DNA of 64,000 nucleotides from Hyphomicrobiaceae bacterium. GTDB lineage: Bacteria > Pseudomonadota > Alphaproteobacteria > Rhizobiales > Hyphomicrobiaceae. The first letter of the stretch is position 1, and each line of letters begins with the position of its first letter. The notes under the pieces are model-generated. The model was not told the origin of the DNA, did no database searches, and was given only the letters and a program-made list of their open reading frames with translations. The stretch spans positions 434,001-498,000 of the forward strand of contig JALHMB010000005.1 of assembly GCA_022844275.1 (NCBI GenBank), written 5' to 3'. Positions 25,753-34,194 of this stretch are shown one piece after another. The position numbers and the translations under genes are program-made.

Positions 25753-26823
25753 ATGGGTATCCTGAATGGCGTAGCAGTCGACGAGATCAGTGCGCGCGGC
25801 AGCATTCGTGACGGCGACGTCGCGGCGATGCGCCGTGCATTCAACGAAGACGGCACGATCTCGACCTCGGAAGCGGAAGCGCTTCTGTCGCTCAACAGCG
25901 CGTGCCGCGTGACCGACGCCACCTGGGCGCCCTTCTTCATCGAAGCCCTGACCGACTACATCGTCCATCAGTCCGAGCCCGACGGCTACATCGTCGTCGA
26001 CAAGGCCGACTGGCTCGTCGCTCGCATCAGCCGTGACGGGCACATATCGACGAACACCGAACTCGAGTTGCTGCTCAACGTGATCGACAAGGCGCGCTGG
26101 TCGCCGCCGAGCCTTGCAGGGTTCGCCCTCGCGCAGGTGCGCGACGCAGTCATCTCGGGCGTCGGCGTGACCCGCGCCGGCCAGATGCTGCAGCCGGGTA
26201 TGATCGGCCAAAGCGAGATCGATCTCATCCGACGCATTCTCTACGCCTTCGCCGGCGACGGCGGCATCGCGGTTACGCGCGCCGAGGCCGAGGTCCTGAT
26301 CGCGATCAACAAGGCGCTTGCACCGGGCAAGAGCTCGCCGGCCTGGACGGAGCTGTTCGTGAAGGCGGTGGGCGCCTCCGTGCTGGCAAGCCTCGGCCAT
26401 CACATCCCGCCCCGCGAGGAAGCTCTGAGGATCGAGGTCTGGGCCAAAGATGCCGATGCACGTGGCGCCGGCGCCCTGCTGGCGGATTCGATCGGCAGGA
26501 GCGAGGAAGGGTCGAGCGCACGTGAGCGCATCGGCAATTTCCTCGGCCGCATGGTTGCAGGTGGCGCCGGCAGCGTGTGGAGCACATTCCGGGTGCAGTC
26601 GAGCGAGGAACGCGCGCTGGCGCGCCTCGAACGGCAGCGGCTCGAGATAGTCACGAACGAGCGGATCGACGATGCCGAGTGCCAGTGGCTGATCGAGAAC
26701 CTTGGCAAGGGCGGCAAGCTCGACGCCAATGAGATCGAGCTGCTGGCGTTCCTACAACGCGAGAGCCCGTTGCCGCATCCTGAGCTTGCCGCGTTCGCAG
26801 CCCGACACGGTGTGGCGGCGTAA
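25753..26823 (+). CDS. Tandem-repeat acidic protein of unknown function
   Basis: The 356-residue protein is built of about four ~75-residue helical repeats. Each contains a 'G-xIs-x-x-E-a-E-xLlxlNxa' stretch followed by 'pxWxxfFveal': for example DGTISTSEAEALLSLNSACR, then WAPFFIEAL; DGGIAVTRAEAEVLIAINKA, then WTELFVKAV; and partial copies HISTNTELELLLNVIDKA and KLDANEIELLAFLQRE. The pattern is like TerB/EF-hand-type acidic repeats. No signal peptide or membrane helix is seen, so it is probably cytoplasmic. I do not recognise a characterised family. It is divergent from the exonuclease fusion only in orientation (the two genes converge). Confidence 0.75.
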   Translation: MGILNGVAVDEISARGSIRDGDVAAMRRAFNEDGTISTSEAEALLSLNSACRVTDATWAPFFIEALTDYIVHQSEPDGYIVVDKADWLVARISRDGHISTNTELELLLNVIDKARWSPPSLAGFALAQVRDAVISGVGVTRAGQMLQPGMIGQSEIDLIRRILYAFAGDGGIAVTRAEAEVLIAINKALAPGKSSPAWTELFVKAVGASVLASLGHHIPPREEALRIEVWAKDADARGAGALLADSIGRSEEGSSARERIGNFLGRMVAGGAGSVWSTFRVQSSEERALARLERQRLEIVTNERIDDAECQWLIENLGKGGKLDANEIELLAFLQRESPLPHPELAAFAARHGVAA

Positions 26824-26844
26824 GCGTGGTGCAACCGCGAGTCC

Positions 26845-28947
26845 TCAGAACCGTCCCTCGGCGACGAGATCATTCATCGTCGCAACGGCGGTGACGGCAT
26901 GCGTCACATCAGTCCGCAGGCGCTCGCTGAGTTGGTCCGGGGCGACGCGGGACGACAAGGCGATGCCCTGCTCACTGTCCATGACCTGCTGCGTCAGCAT
27001 GGCTGTCAGAATGGTGCGATGAGCGTTGATGAGGGCTGCGCCTTCGTGCGCGTCGACATGATTCGAGTTGATCAGGCCCTGCAGCCGCTCTGACGTCGCC
27101 TGGGCGCGGATGCCGTGCTTGATCGCCAGAACGCGGGCGCCGGCAACGAGCGGGAAGAGGCCGTGCATCTTGAGGTCGACACGTCCGCTGCTGTCGGTCT
27201 TGAGCTTGCGAAAGATCGTCAGTGGTGCGCGGGCACCCCGTGCGCTTTCTGAGAGCAGCTTGATGAACGTTGGCGTGCGCTGCGCGACGTCATAGGCGTG
27301 ATCGAGAATGTCCTCGGCCAATCCGAGTGTCCCGTGCACAGGGATGGCATCGAAGAAGATGTCGATGTTGAGGAGATCCTCGGGCCGTTGGCGGCGGACC
27401 CAACGGTCTATGGTCTCGATCCAGTGCGCGCGGCTCATGCGCCAGGCTGCGTTCTTGCTCATCACGCCGCCCTTGCAGAAAGGGACGCCAACAGCATCGA
27501 GAATGTTCGAGATCTCCTCACCAAGGGCCGCGAACCATTGATCCTCCGGTCCGTCCGGCTCTCCTTCGGCATACACGATGGCATGATCCTGGTCGGCCGC
27601 GAGGAGGCTCTCGCCGCGTCCGGCCGAGCCGAGAACCATCAGCGCATAGGCAACGGGTGGGCCACCACGACCGGCCTCGGTGAGCCGCTGCTCGCCTATG
27701 ATCGCGGCGCGGGCCGCCAGCGCGCAGATCTCCGAGCTGATGACCGACGAGACGAGGCGCGCGTCGACCTCTTCCTCGAGAAGCATGCTGGCCATATGCG
27801 GTAGCTGCGCCCAGGCCCTTGCCAGGGTCGGGACATCCGGCGCGCTGTCGATCTGGTCGCCCAGCATCATGGCTGTGGAGGCGCGGTGGCGCAGAAGGTT
27901 GCGCGTCGTGAGTGCGCCGACGACCGCGCTGTCTCGGTCCACCACCGCGAGATGGCGGATGCCGAGCCGGTCCATGCGGCCGATGGCACGATAGACGAAG
28001 GCATCCTCTTCGACGGTTTGAAGCGGGCGCGAGGCGATCTCGTCGATCGGTCGGGACATGGCCGCAGCGTCACCGTTTCCGACGGCTCTGAGCACATCGC
28101 GCTCGGTAATGATGCCGACACCATGATTTGCCGAGGGGACGAAAAGCGAGCTCACTCCCTTGTCGAGCAGCAGCGCCATGGCCTCCCTGAGACTCGTCGA
28201 ACCCGGCACCATGACAGGCGGCGAACTCATGACATCCCGCACGCGATGGCGATAAGGAAAGCTGTCGACCTTGACGAGCGCGCGCGTCCGATCGGCCGCC
28301 GACGGCAGCTCTGGTGCGAAAAGGCCGCCCGCTGTCCGCGCATCCTGCTCGGCGCGGACGCGGGCGGCGGCCTCCACCTCGGCGAGCGTGCGGATGCCGC
28401 GTGCGCGTAGATGCGGGATGAGAGCAACGAAGGCATGCGCCGCGGCCAGGGCATCGCCAATGGCACTGTGACGACCTTCGATCTCGACGCCGAGGGCACT
28501 ACAGATGCTTTCGAGATCGTCGTGCGGGCCGGCCTCGGACGTTAGGCGGGCGAGCAAGCGGACGTCGAGCGCGCGCGGTGCTGGCCAGGGCCGGTTGGCG
28601 ATCTGGTACTCGCGACTGAGGATCGCGATGTCGTAGCTGATCGTGTGGCCAACCAGGATGGCGCCGCCGAGGAAGGCCTCCATGTCCGGTGCAAAGGTCG
28701 CGAAATCATGTGCACCGGCGACATCCTGCGCTGTGATGCCATGCACCCGGCTGGCCTGCGCCGGAATGGCGACGCCGGGATCTACGAGCCGGGTGAGCTG
28801 CTCGCTCGGCTGCACGGCGCCGGCACGAATGCGGACCGCACCGAACTGGACTAGGCGAGCCGTCTTGAGGTCGAGACCTGTTGTCTCCGTGTCGATAGCG
28901 ACGGCTTCGAGCGCGACGAGAGGTGTGAATGGTGCGAGCGGCGTCAT
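26845..28947 (-). CDS. DnaQ-like exonuclease / CBS pair / DUF294 nucleotidyltransferase fusion
   Basis: The protein has 700 residues in three parts. Residues 1-190 form a DEDD 3'-5' exonuclease (D19-x-E21 in AIDTETTG, the D in VGHTISYDIAIL, and H/D in GRHSAIGDALAAA). Residues about 235-360 form two CBS domains (MSSPPVMVPGSTSLREAMAL; IASRPLQTVEEDAFVYRAIG), which commonly bind adenine nucleotides. Residues about 380-700 form a DUF294 nucleotidyltransferase-like domain with the GSAGR motif plus an AADQDHAI catalytic-type aspartate pair, resembling GlnD/PII-uridylyltransferase. CBS-DUF294 proteins are common, and the extra exonuclease domain is a known but poorly understood variant. Likely a nucleotide-sensing signalling enzyme. 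Confidence 0.85.
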   Translation of the reverse strand: MTPLAPFTPLVALEAVAIDTETTGLDLKTARLVQFGAVRIRAGAVQPSEQLTRLVDPGVAIPAQASRVHGITAQDVAGAHDFATFAPDMEAFLGGAILVGHTISYDIAILSREYQIANRPWPAPRALDVRLLARLTSEAGPHDDLESICSALGVEIEGRHSAIGDALAAAHAFVALIPHLRARGIRTLAEVEAAARVRAEQDARTAGGLFAPELPSAADRTRALVKVDSFPYRHRVRDVMSSPPVMVPGSTSLREAMALLLDKGVSSLFVPSANHGVGIITERDVLRAVGNGDAAAMSRPIDEIASRPLQTVEEDAFVYRAIGRMDRLGIRHLAVVDRDSAVVGALTTRNLLRHRASTAMMLGDQIDSAPDVPTLARAWAQLPHMASMLLEEEVDARLVSSVISSEICALAARAAIIGEQRLTEAGRGGPPVAYALMVLGSAGRGESLLAADQDHAIVYAEGEPDGPEDQWFAALGEEISNILDAVGVPFCKGGVMSKNAAWRMSRAHWIETIDRWVRRQRPEDLLNIDIFFDAIPVHGTLGLAEDILDHAYDVAQRTPTFIKLLSESARGARAPLTIFRKLKTDSSGRVDLKMHGLFPLVAGARVLAIKHGIRAQATSERLQGLINSNHVDAHEGAALINAHRTILTAMLTQQVMDSEQGIALSSRVAPDQLSERLRTDVTHAVTAVATMNDLVAEGRF

Positions 28948-29063
28948 GGCTGCTGATTCCTCGACGCCGAACGGACGGCGTCGCGAACGAGCCTACTCAC
29001 CTCGGACCGACGGTGAAAGTAGCCAATGGTGGCGAAGCAGCGCCAAGGGCCACCGCATAGATG

Positions 29064-29768
29064 TTACGGCCGCTGTGGGATCGTCAGGCCGCGCTGCACG
29101 GCGGGGCGGGCGAGGCCGCGCTCGAGCCAGGCCGGTACGTGCTTCAGCTTGTCGTATTCGACGAGTTCGCCGGCGCCATAAAAGCCGATCAGATTGCGCA
29201 CCCAGCCGAGCATGGAGATGTCCGCGACGGTGTAGTCGTCGCCCATAATCCACGTGCGCCCGTCGAGCCGCGCCTCCATGACGCCGAGCAGGCGCTTCGA
29301 CTCGTTCTGATAGCGCTCCAGCGGTCGCTTGTCGGCGATCTCCTTGCCGGCGAACTTGTGGAAGTAACCGACCTGCCCGAACATAGGGCCGATAAAGGCC
29401 ATCTGGAAGAACACCCACTGCAGCGTCTCGTAGCGGCGCGCCGGATCGGTGGGCATGAGCTGCCCGGTCTTGTCGGCGAGATAGACGAGAATAGCGCCCG
29501 ATTCGAAAAGGGCGAGCGGGCGCCCGCCAGGGCCGTGCGGATCTATGATCGCGGGGATTTTTCCGTTCGGGTTCAGCGACAGGAACTCCGGCGTCCAGCT
29601 TTCGTTCTTGCCGATGTCGATGGCGTGCGCCTCGTAGGGTAGGCCCGTTTCCTCGAGCGCGATGGAGACTTTGACGCCGTTGGGCGTCGGCAGTGAATAG
29701 AGCTGCAGGCGCTCGGGATGCTTTGCCGGCCACCGAGCTGTGATAGGGAAGTCAGAGAGATCCGACAT
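29064..29768 (-). CDS. Glutathione S-transferase (YfcG/Ure2p-like nu class)
   Basis: The 234-residue protein opens RLQLYSLPTPNGVKVSIAL and has the nu-class features TPNGxKVSI, FLSLNPNGKIPAIIDPHGPG and LFESGAILVYLADK. The C-terminal helical domain contains FAGKEIADKRPLERYQNES and MGDDYTVADISMLGW (N-capping box). YfcG-type enzymes act as disulfide-bond reductases using two glutathiones. The start at 29768 (MSDLSDFP) was chosen because upstream codons overlap the divergent promoter region. It is divergent from the PHB-depolymerase-like gene. Confidence 0.9.
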   Translation of the reverse strand: MSDLSDFPITARWPAKHPERLQLYSLPTPNGVKVSIALEETGLPYEAHAIDIGKNESWTPEFLSLNPNGKIPAIIDPHGPGGRPLALFESGAILVYLADKTGQLMPTDPARRYETLQWVFFQMAFIGPMFGQVGYFHKFAGKEIADKRPLERYQNESKRLLGVMEARLDGRTWIMGDDYTVADISMLGWVRNLIGFYGAGELVEYDKLKHVPAWLERGLARPAVQRGLTIPQRP

Positions 29769-29872
29769 AAAGGACTCCAAGAAGGGGCTGCTTTCCATAA
29801 AGGTGGCGTCAGATCGCGCTATCCTCAAGGCTGGCCATAAGCTCGTGCAGTGCGGACGAAGGAGGCGTCGGG

Positions 29873-30952
29873 ATGAGTTTGCTGTCCATCCGGCGAATGA
29901 TCCGCGGGCTTGCTGCGGCTGTCGGCTTCGGCCTGCTCGTGCTGCTCGCCGCCTGTCGCACTGAGGCACCGGGGCTGCCTGCGCTGGGCGTGCGCGTCGA
30001 CGGCACGACGGTGTCGGGTGTCTCGGCAGGCGCCTACATGGCGGGCCAGCTCCACCTTGCGCACAACAGGATCGTGACGGGCGCGGCGCTGATCGCCGGA
30101 GGCCCTTATGGCTGCGCGCAGAGCGTCTACGCGCGCGGCATCGTCGGGCCGGGCTCGGCGCTGATCAACGCTTCGAGGGCCATCAACGGCTGCATGGCGA
30201 ACGACCTTGCGGCCTGGGGCGTGCCGAACCCGCAACAGCTTGCCGATCAAGCGCGGGATTTTGCGGGCGAAGGGCGCATCGATCCCATCGAGGCGACGGC
30301 CGGCGATCGCATCTACCTGTTCTCAGGTACGAAGGACGAGACAGTGCTGCCGGACATAGGTCTTGCAGCGTTGAAACTGTACGAACGCCTGGGCGTGCCG
30401 GAAGACCACATCAAGCGCGTGGCGGACATGCCGGCGGGTCACGGTTTTATCGCAAAGGGCAAGGGCGTTGCTTGCAGCCTGACCGCGAAGCCGTTCATCA
30501 ACGATTGCGACTATGACCAGGCCGGAGAATTGCTGAACTTTCTGCTCGGGCCGCTGCAGCCGGCCGACGCAACGGCCAATGTCGAGCGGTTCATCTTCGA
30601 TCAGCACGCTTTCACGAAGGATCTCGCCGATCACAGTCTTGCGCGCGAGGGCGTGGTGCTTATTCCAGAGCGCTGCCGGAGAGAGGCCGGATGCCGCGTC
30701 CATGTCGTCTTCCATGGCTGCCGGCAGTCGCGCGCGGAGCTCGGCGACACATTCATCGAGGATAGCGGCTACGTGCGTTGGGCGGGGCCGAACCGGCTGG
30801 TCGTACTGATGCCGCAAGCGGAGGCGAGCACAGCCAATCCGTACGGCTGCTGGGACTGGTGGGGCTACACGGGCTCCGAGTATCTGACGCGCAAGGGACC
30901 GCAGATCGTCGCTGTCCGCCGAATGCTCGACCGGCTGGCGTCGGCGAAGTAG
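29873..30952 (+). CDS. Poly(3-hydroxybutyrate) depolymerase-like lipoprotein
   Basis: The protein has 359 residues. The N-terminus is a lipoprotein signal with lipobox LLAAC (lipidated C28). The alpha/beta-hydrolase core has nucleophile S51 in GVSAGAYM, an acid residue in YLFSGTKDETVLPD and an HxxxC-type element in VHVVFHGCRQS. Several cysteines (GPYGCAQS, INGC, CDYD, ERCRREAGC) suggest disulfides outside the cytoplasm. This matches the PHB/feruloyl-esterase-like depolymerase family. Short-chain PHB or aromatic esters are possible substrates. A strong ribosome-binding site (GGAGG) sits eight bases before the start. The next gene is also an exported hydrolase. Confidence 0.82.
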   Translation: MSLLSIRRMIRGLAAAVGFGLLVLLAACRTEAPGLPALGVRVDGTTVSGVSAGAYMAGQLHLAHNRIVTGAALIAGGPYGCAQSVYARGIVGPGSALINASRAINGCMANDLAAWGVPNPQQLADQARDFAGEGRIDPIEATAGDRIYLFSGTKDETVLPDIGLAALKLYERLGVPEDHIKRVADMPAGHGFIAKGKGVACSLTAKPFINDCDYDQAGELLNFLLGPLQPADATANVERFIFDQHAFTKDLADHSLAREGVVLIPERCRREAGCRVHVVFHGCRQSRAELGDTFIEDSGYVRWAGPNRLVVLMPQAEASTANPYGCWDWWGYTGSEYLTRKGPQIVAVRRMLDRLASAK

Positions 30953-31074
30953 GCGGGATAACTGGCCGAGCCATCGCCAAGCGATCCGATTGCGCCCTTC
31001 GCGACGGTGGATATAGTGCACGCCGTTGCGGCCCTCGGCGATGCCGGAGCGCGCGCGTTGGGAGGGAATTCCGT

Positions 31075-31833
31075 ATGAGTCTGACACGCATCGTGCTGTG
31101 GATGCTGACTGCGGCGCTGCTCGTGCCTCTGCCGGCCTCGGCGCAATACGGCGGCGGCCCTGGCGGCCGCGCTCCCTACGAGAGGCGTGACCAGGAGCGC
31201 AATGTTCCAGGCCGCTTCGACTATTACGCGCTCGTTCTCTCCTGGAGCCCGACCTTCTGCGCATCGCTGCCACGTGACCGATACGAGCCGCAATGCCACG
31301 GCCGCGGCACGCGCCCTTATGCCTTCGTTCTGCACGGGCTGTGGCCTCAGCATGAGCGCGGATGGCCGGAGAATTGCCCGACTCGCGAGCGGCCGTTCGT
31401 GCCGCAGCCGCTGATCGACAGCATGCTCGACATCATGCCGAGTTCACGCCTCGTCATCCACGAGTACCGCAAGCACGGGACGTGCTCGGGTCTGACGCCG
31501 GAGGGCTACTACGGCCTCTCGCGCAGGCTTTTTAATTCCGTGAAGATCCCGCAGCGCTTCGTGCAGCCGAACGACGACTTTACGGTTTCGCCCGAGGCGG
31601 TGGTGCGCGCGTTCGTCGAAGCCAATCCGGACCTCAAGCCGGACATGATGGCCGTGGCGTGCGGCGGATCGGGCAATCGGCTACGCGAGGTGCGCATCTG
31701 CTTTAGCCGCGATGGCCAGCCGACGAGGTGCGGCCGCAATGAGGACCAGAGTCGGATGTGCCGCGCCTCGAGCATGTACGTGCCGCCCGTCCGCAGCAGC
31801 CCGGCGCCATCGTCAGGCGGCCGCCGCATCTGA
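31075..31833 (+). CDS. Secreted ribonuclease T2 family protein
   Basis: The 252-residue protein has a signal peptide (to PLPASAQ at about residue 23). Both catalytic boxes of RNase T2 are present: CAS1 FVLHGLWPQ (catalytic His) and CAS2 HEYRKHGTC (His, Glu, Lys and His). Six or more cysteines are positioned for disulfides. RNase T2 enzymes cut single-stranded RNA to 2',3'-cyclic phosphates in the periplasm or outside, supporting nucleotide scavenging. The start at 31075 follows GGAGGG; upstream in-frame sequence overlaps the previous gene. A proline/serine-rich tail ends the protein. Confidence 0.93.
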   Translation: MSLTRIVLWMLTAALLVPLPASAQYGGGPGGRAPYERRDQERNVPGRFDYYALVLSWSPTFCASLPRDRYEPQCHGRGTRPYAFVLHGLWPQHERGWPENCPTRERPFVPQPLIDSMLDIMPSSRLVIHEYRKHGTCSGLTPEGYYGLSRRLFNSVKIPQRFVQPNDDFTVSPEAVVRAFVEANPDLKPDMMAVACGGSGNRLREVRICFSRDGQPTRCGRNEDQSRMCRASSMYVPPVRSSPAPSSGGRRI

Positions 31834-32001
31834 CCGCGATCGCTTTTGTGACGTTCCGGCCTGTGGATAAGTCTGTGGCCGATTGCCAGTCGGCAGCGCG
31901 CCACCTTGTCGACATAATTGAACAAGGCCAACATTGCGTTCCTTCGGCAGGGAAGGTGAGCGTGAGGGAGCGGGCGCGTGCGTGGTGGCGCTCACGGCAG
32001 G

Positions 32002-32442
32002 ATGACAGGACAATTGCCTCACCCGCGGACCGGGCGCGGCTGGCGTCCCGGGGCGTCCGCCTCCGTGACCGACGATGCGGCGCCCCGACTGGACGATCTC
32101 ATGCACGAGGTGGGCGGCCGGGGGATGTTCGGGGCGCGCGCCACGCTGATCGGCTGGGGTTTCTGCGGCTTTCTGATCGGGGCGCTGTTCTGGCATGCCA
32201 TTGGCTTCTGGGATGTCATCGGTGAGGAAATACTCCAGCGCCCGGAAGCGAAAGTGAGCATCGTCGCGCGGCTGGCGCTCCCTGCGAGACCATCGAACTG
32301 CACGACGCTCGTGCTTGATCGCTCGACCGGCAGAACGATCTCGGTCCCCTGTGTCGAGCAGATGCCTCATCTCGAGGAAGCGTCGGTTGGGCGATCGGAC
32401 TTGACCGTTGCCGAGGCGCGCATTGGCGATGCCGTGCGGTAG
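32002..32442 (+). CDS. Small single-span membrane protein, unknown function
   Basis: The frame gives 146 residues from ATG 32002, with other possible starts at 31978 and a GTG at 32065. A single hydrophobic segment (LIGWGFCGFLIGALFWHAIGFW) is followed by a soluble C-terminal part with two cysteines (NCTTLV and PCVEQM), which would be periplasmic. The sequence is coherent and codon-position GC is high at third positions, so I regard it as a real gene. I do not recognise the family. Confidence 0.5.
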   Translation: MTGQLPHPRTGRGWRPGASASVTDDAAPRLDDLMHEVGGRGMFGARATLIGWGFCGFLIGALFWHAIGFWDVIGEEILQRPEAKVSIVARLALPARPSNCTTLVLDRSTGRTISVPCVEQMPHLEEASVGRSDLTVAEARIGDAVR

Positions 32443-32998
32443 GCCGCTGCCGCGGCGAAGTCCCTCGGCGCACCTCCTTACCGACGCGAGAATTAGCCGG
32501 TTCTGCTCATGCGACGTTTATTGCGCCCCTGAGTCGAGACGTGAGTGGCAGCCGCCCGAGCGCCGCTGATTCGCCTGCGCGCTGTCGCAATTGAGAGGCT
32601 TCATGAAGCCTCTTCAGGAGGGCACTGGACCACTCTTTCCCGGGATCGTGCGGAGACCGGAATCGAGTGGGAAGCGCTCCAGAGGAACAGCGGCGGCTCC
32701 GGTGCTGCATTCATTGTCTCGCGTTGCAGCAGAACGGGCCGTCGCCAATGAATTTCGTTCTCGTGCTGACACCCTACCGGGGGGATCGGCCGAGTGGTCC
32801 GATGCAGTCCCACAGCCCGCTTGTTGGGACTTGGCATCGGTGCATGGCCCTTGGGACGTGCGCGCACCGAGCCTGCAAAGCGTGCGCGGATCGTCGACGG
32901 GCCACTGCCAGAAGGAACTGTCCGGCGCCGCATCGCCACACACCTCCCTCCCCACTGCGGCGTCGGACGGTTTCTTCAGGCTTTTCCTCTCCTGCCGG
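32443..32998. other. 556-base gene-free region with a 20-bp palindrome
   Basis: No coding frame here is supported. The frame 32591-33310 runs deep into the heme A synthase gene on the other strand and has no protein-like composition. The one structural feature is a perfect 20-bp palindrome at 32594-32613 with no U-tract. Composition is ordinary high GC. It may hold a decayed gene or an untranslated RNA; nothing shows which. Confidence 0.5.
32594..32613. repeat. Perfect 20-bp palindrome
   Basis: AGAGGCTTCATGAAGCCTCT is fully self-complementary. Neither side has a U-run, so it is a poor intrinsic terminator; it could be a regulator site or a hairpin in a transcript from 32002-32442. Confidence 0.45.
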
Positions 32999-34105
32999 TC
33001 AGGCGATCGTTCCGCGACGCGTCGCGAGGAACAGGTGCCAGGCGGCAATCCCTGTCACGACCGCAGCCACACCTTGATGTGCGAGACCCAAGCTCAGGGG
33101 TACGTGCGCGAGCAGCGTCCAAATACCGAGTGCTGCTTGGACCAGCACGCCTGCGGCCAACGCGAAAGCCGACGGCGCAAGGCGGAAGTCATCCGCTCGC
33201 ATGACGGCTACTGCCTGCCAGAGAACGCCGACGACGATGAGATACGCGACCATGCGATGATTGAACTGCACCGTGGTCGCGTTCTCGAAGGGGTTCAAGT
33301 ACCAGGGTGACATCACCCAAAGCCCGTCGGGAATGAGCGCGCCGTCCATGAGCGGCCAAGTGTTGTGTGTAAGGCCCGCCTTCATTCCGGCAACGAGCGC
33401 GCCGAGCACGACCTGCAGGAAGATCAACGCAAGCAGGAGCCCTGCTACCCGCCGATGGCGGATGGCCGCTGGACGTGTCACGCGAAGGTCCTCGCGCGGC
33501 AGTAGCGACCACGCGGCCCACAGCAGCAGCGCGAAGATGAGGAAAGCGACGGTGAGGTGCAGCGCGAGGCGGTAGTGGCTGACGTCGACGCGGTCGATGA
33601 GGCCCGAGCTGACCATGTACCAGCCGATCGCGCCCTGCAGTCCACCTAGCGCGAAGAGACCGGCGAGCTTCCACGACATGCCGGCGGGGATCTGTCGCCG
33701 GAACGCGAAATAGAGGAATGGAATCGCGAAGACGAAGCCGACCGTGCGGGCGAGGAAGCGATGCGCCCACTCCCACCAGAAGATGAACTTGAAGGCTTCA
33801 AGGCTCATGCCGCGATTGACGAGCTTGTACTCGGGGATCAGCCGGTACTTCGCCAGCGCCTCTTGCCACTCCGCTTCGCTGAGCGGCGGGATGATGCCCA
33901 TGATCGGCCGCCATTCGGTGATCGAAAGGCCCGAGTCTGTCAGCCGCGTGGCGCCTCCGACGATGATCAGCGCGAAGACCAGCGCGGCAACGCCGTAGAG
34001 CCACCAGCGCACGGCGCGCATGGGATCGGCGAGCGGTCGTCCTGATCCGTCTGGCACGGCAAAGCCCTGGGTTGAAGCGGCACGGAGCACGTCCTCCTTA
34101 CACAA
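32999..34105 (-). CDS. ctaA: Heme A synthase (COX15/CtaA)
   Basis: This protein of up to 368 residues has eight membrane helices and the family's phrases IIVGGATRLTDSGLSITEWRP near the N-terminus, HRFLARTVGFVFAIPF, SHYRLALHLTVAFLIF, and FNHRMVAYLIV with conserved heme-ligand histidines. It oxidises heme O to heme A for cytochrome oxidase. The start is uncertain: TTG 34105 opens the frame, with a GTG at 34090 close behind AAGGAGG and an ATG at 34021 just before the first helix. No ctaB or cox genes lie beside it, although split arrangements are common in Rhizobiales. Confidence 0.93.
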   Translation of the reverse strand: MCKEDVLRAASTQGFAVPDGSGRPLADPMRAVRWWLYGVAALVFALIIVGGATRLTDSGLSITEWRPIMGIIPPLSEAEWQEALAKYRLIPEYKLVNRGMSLEAFKFIFWWEWAHRFLARTVGFVFAIPFLYFAFRRQIPAGMSWKLAGLFALGGLQGAIGWYMVSSGLIDRVDVSHYRLALHLTVAFLIFALLLWAAWSLLPREDLRVTRPAAIRHRRVAGLLLALIFLQVVLGALVAGMKAGLTHNTWPLMDGALIPDGLWVMSPWYLNPFENATTVQFNHRMVAYLIVVGVLWQAVAVMRADDFRLAPSAFALAAGVLVQAALGIWTLLAHVPLSLGLAHQGVAAVVTGIAAWHLFLATRRGTIA

Positions 34106-34194
34106 TTCGGTGCGCGCATTCGATCACCTGGAGCGCGGCGAAGCGTCGTGCGACGGATCGTCCGCGGCTAATGCGTGGGATTTCGGAGGTGAGC

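Noticed and set aside
32591-33310. Possible gene of 239 codons in the spacer before heme A synthase
   Set aside because: More than half of it runs antisense through ctaA, and the composition is not protein-like (many Arg, Pro, Cys). Kept as gene-free space instead.
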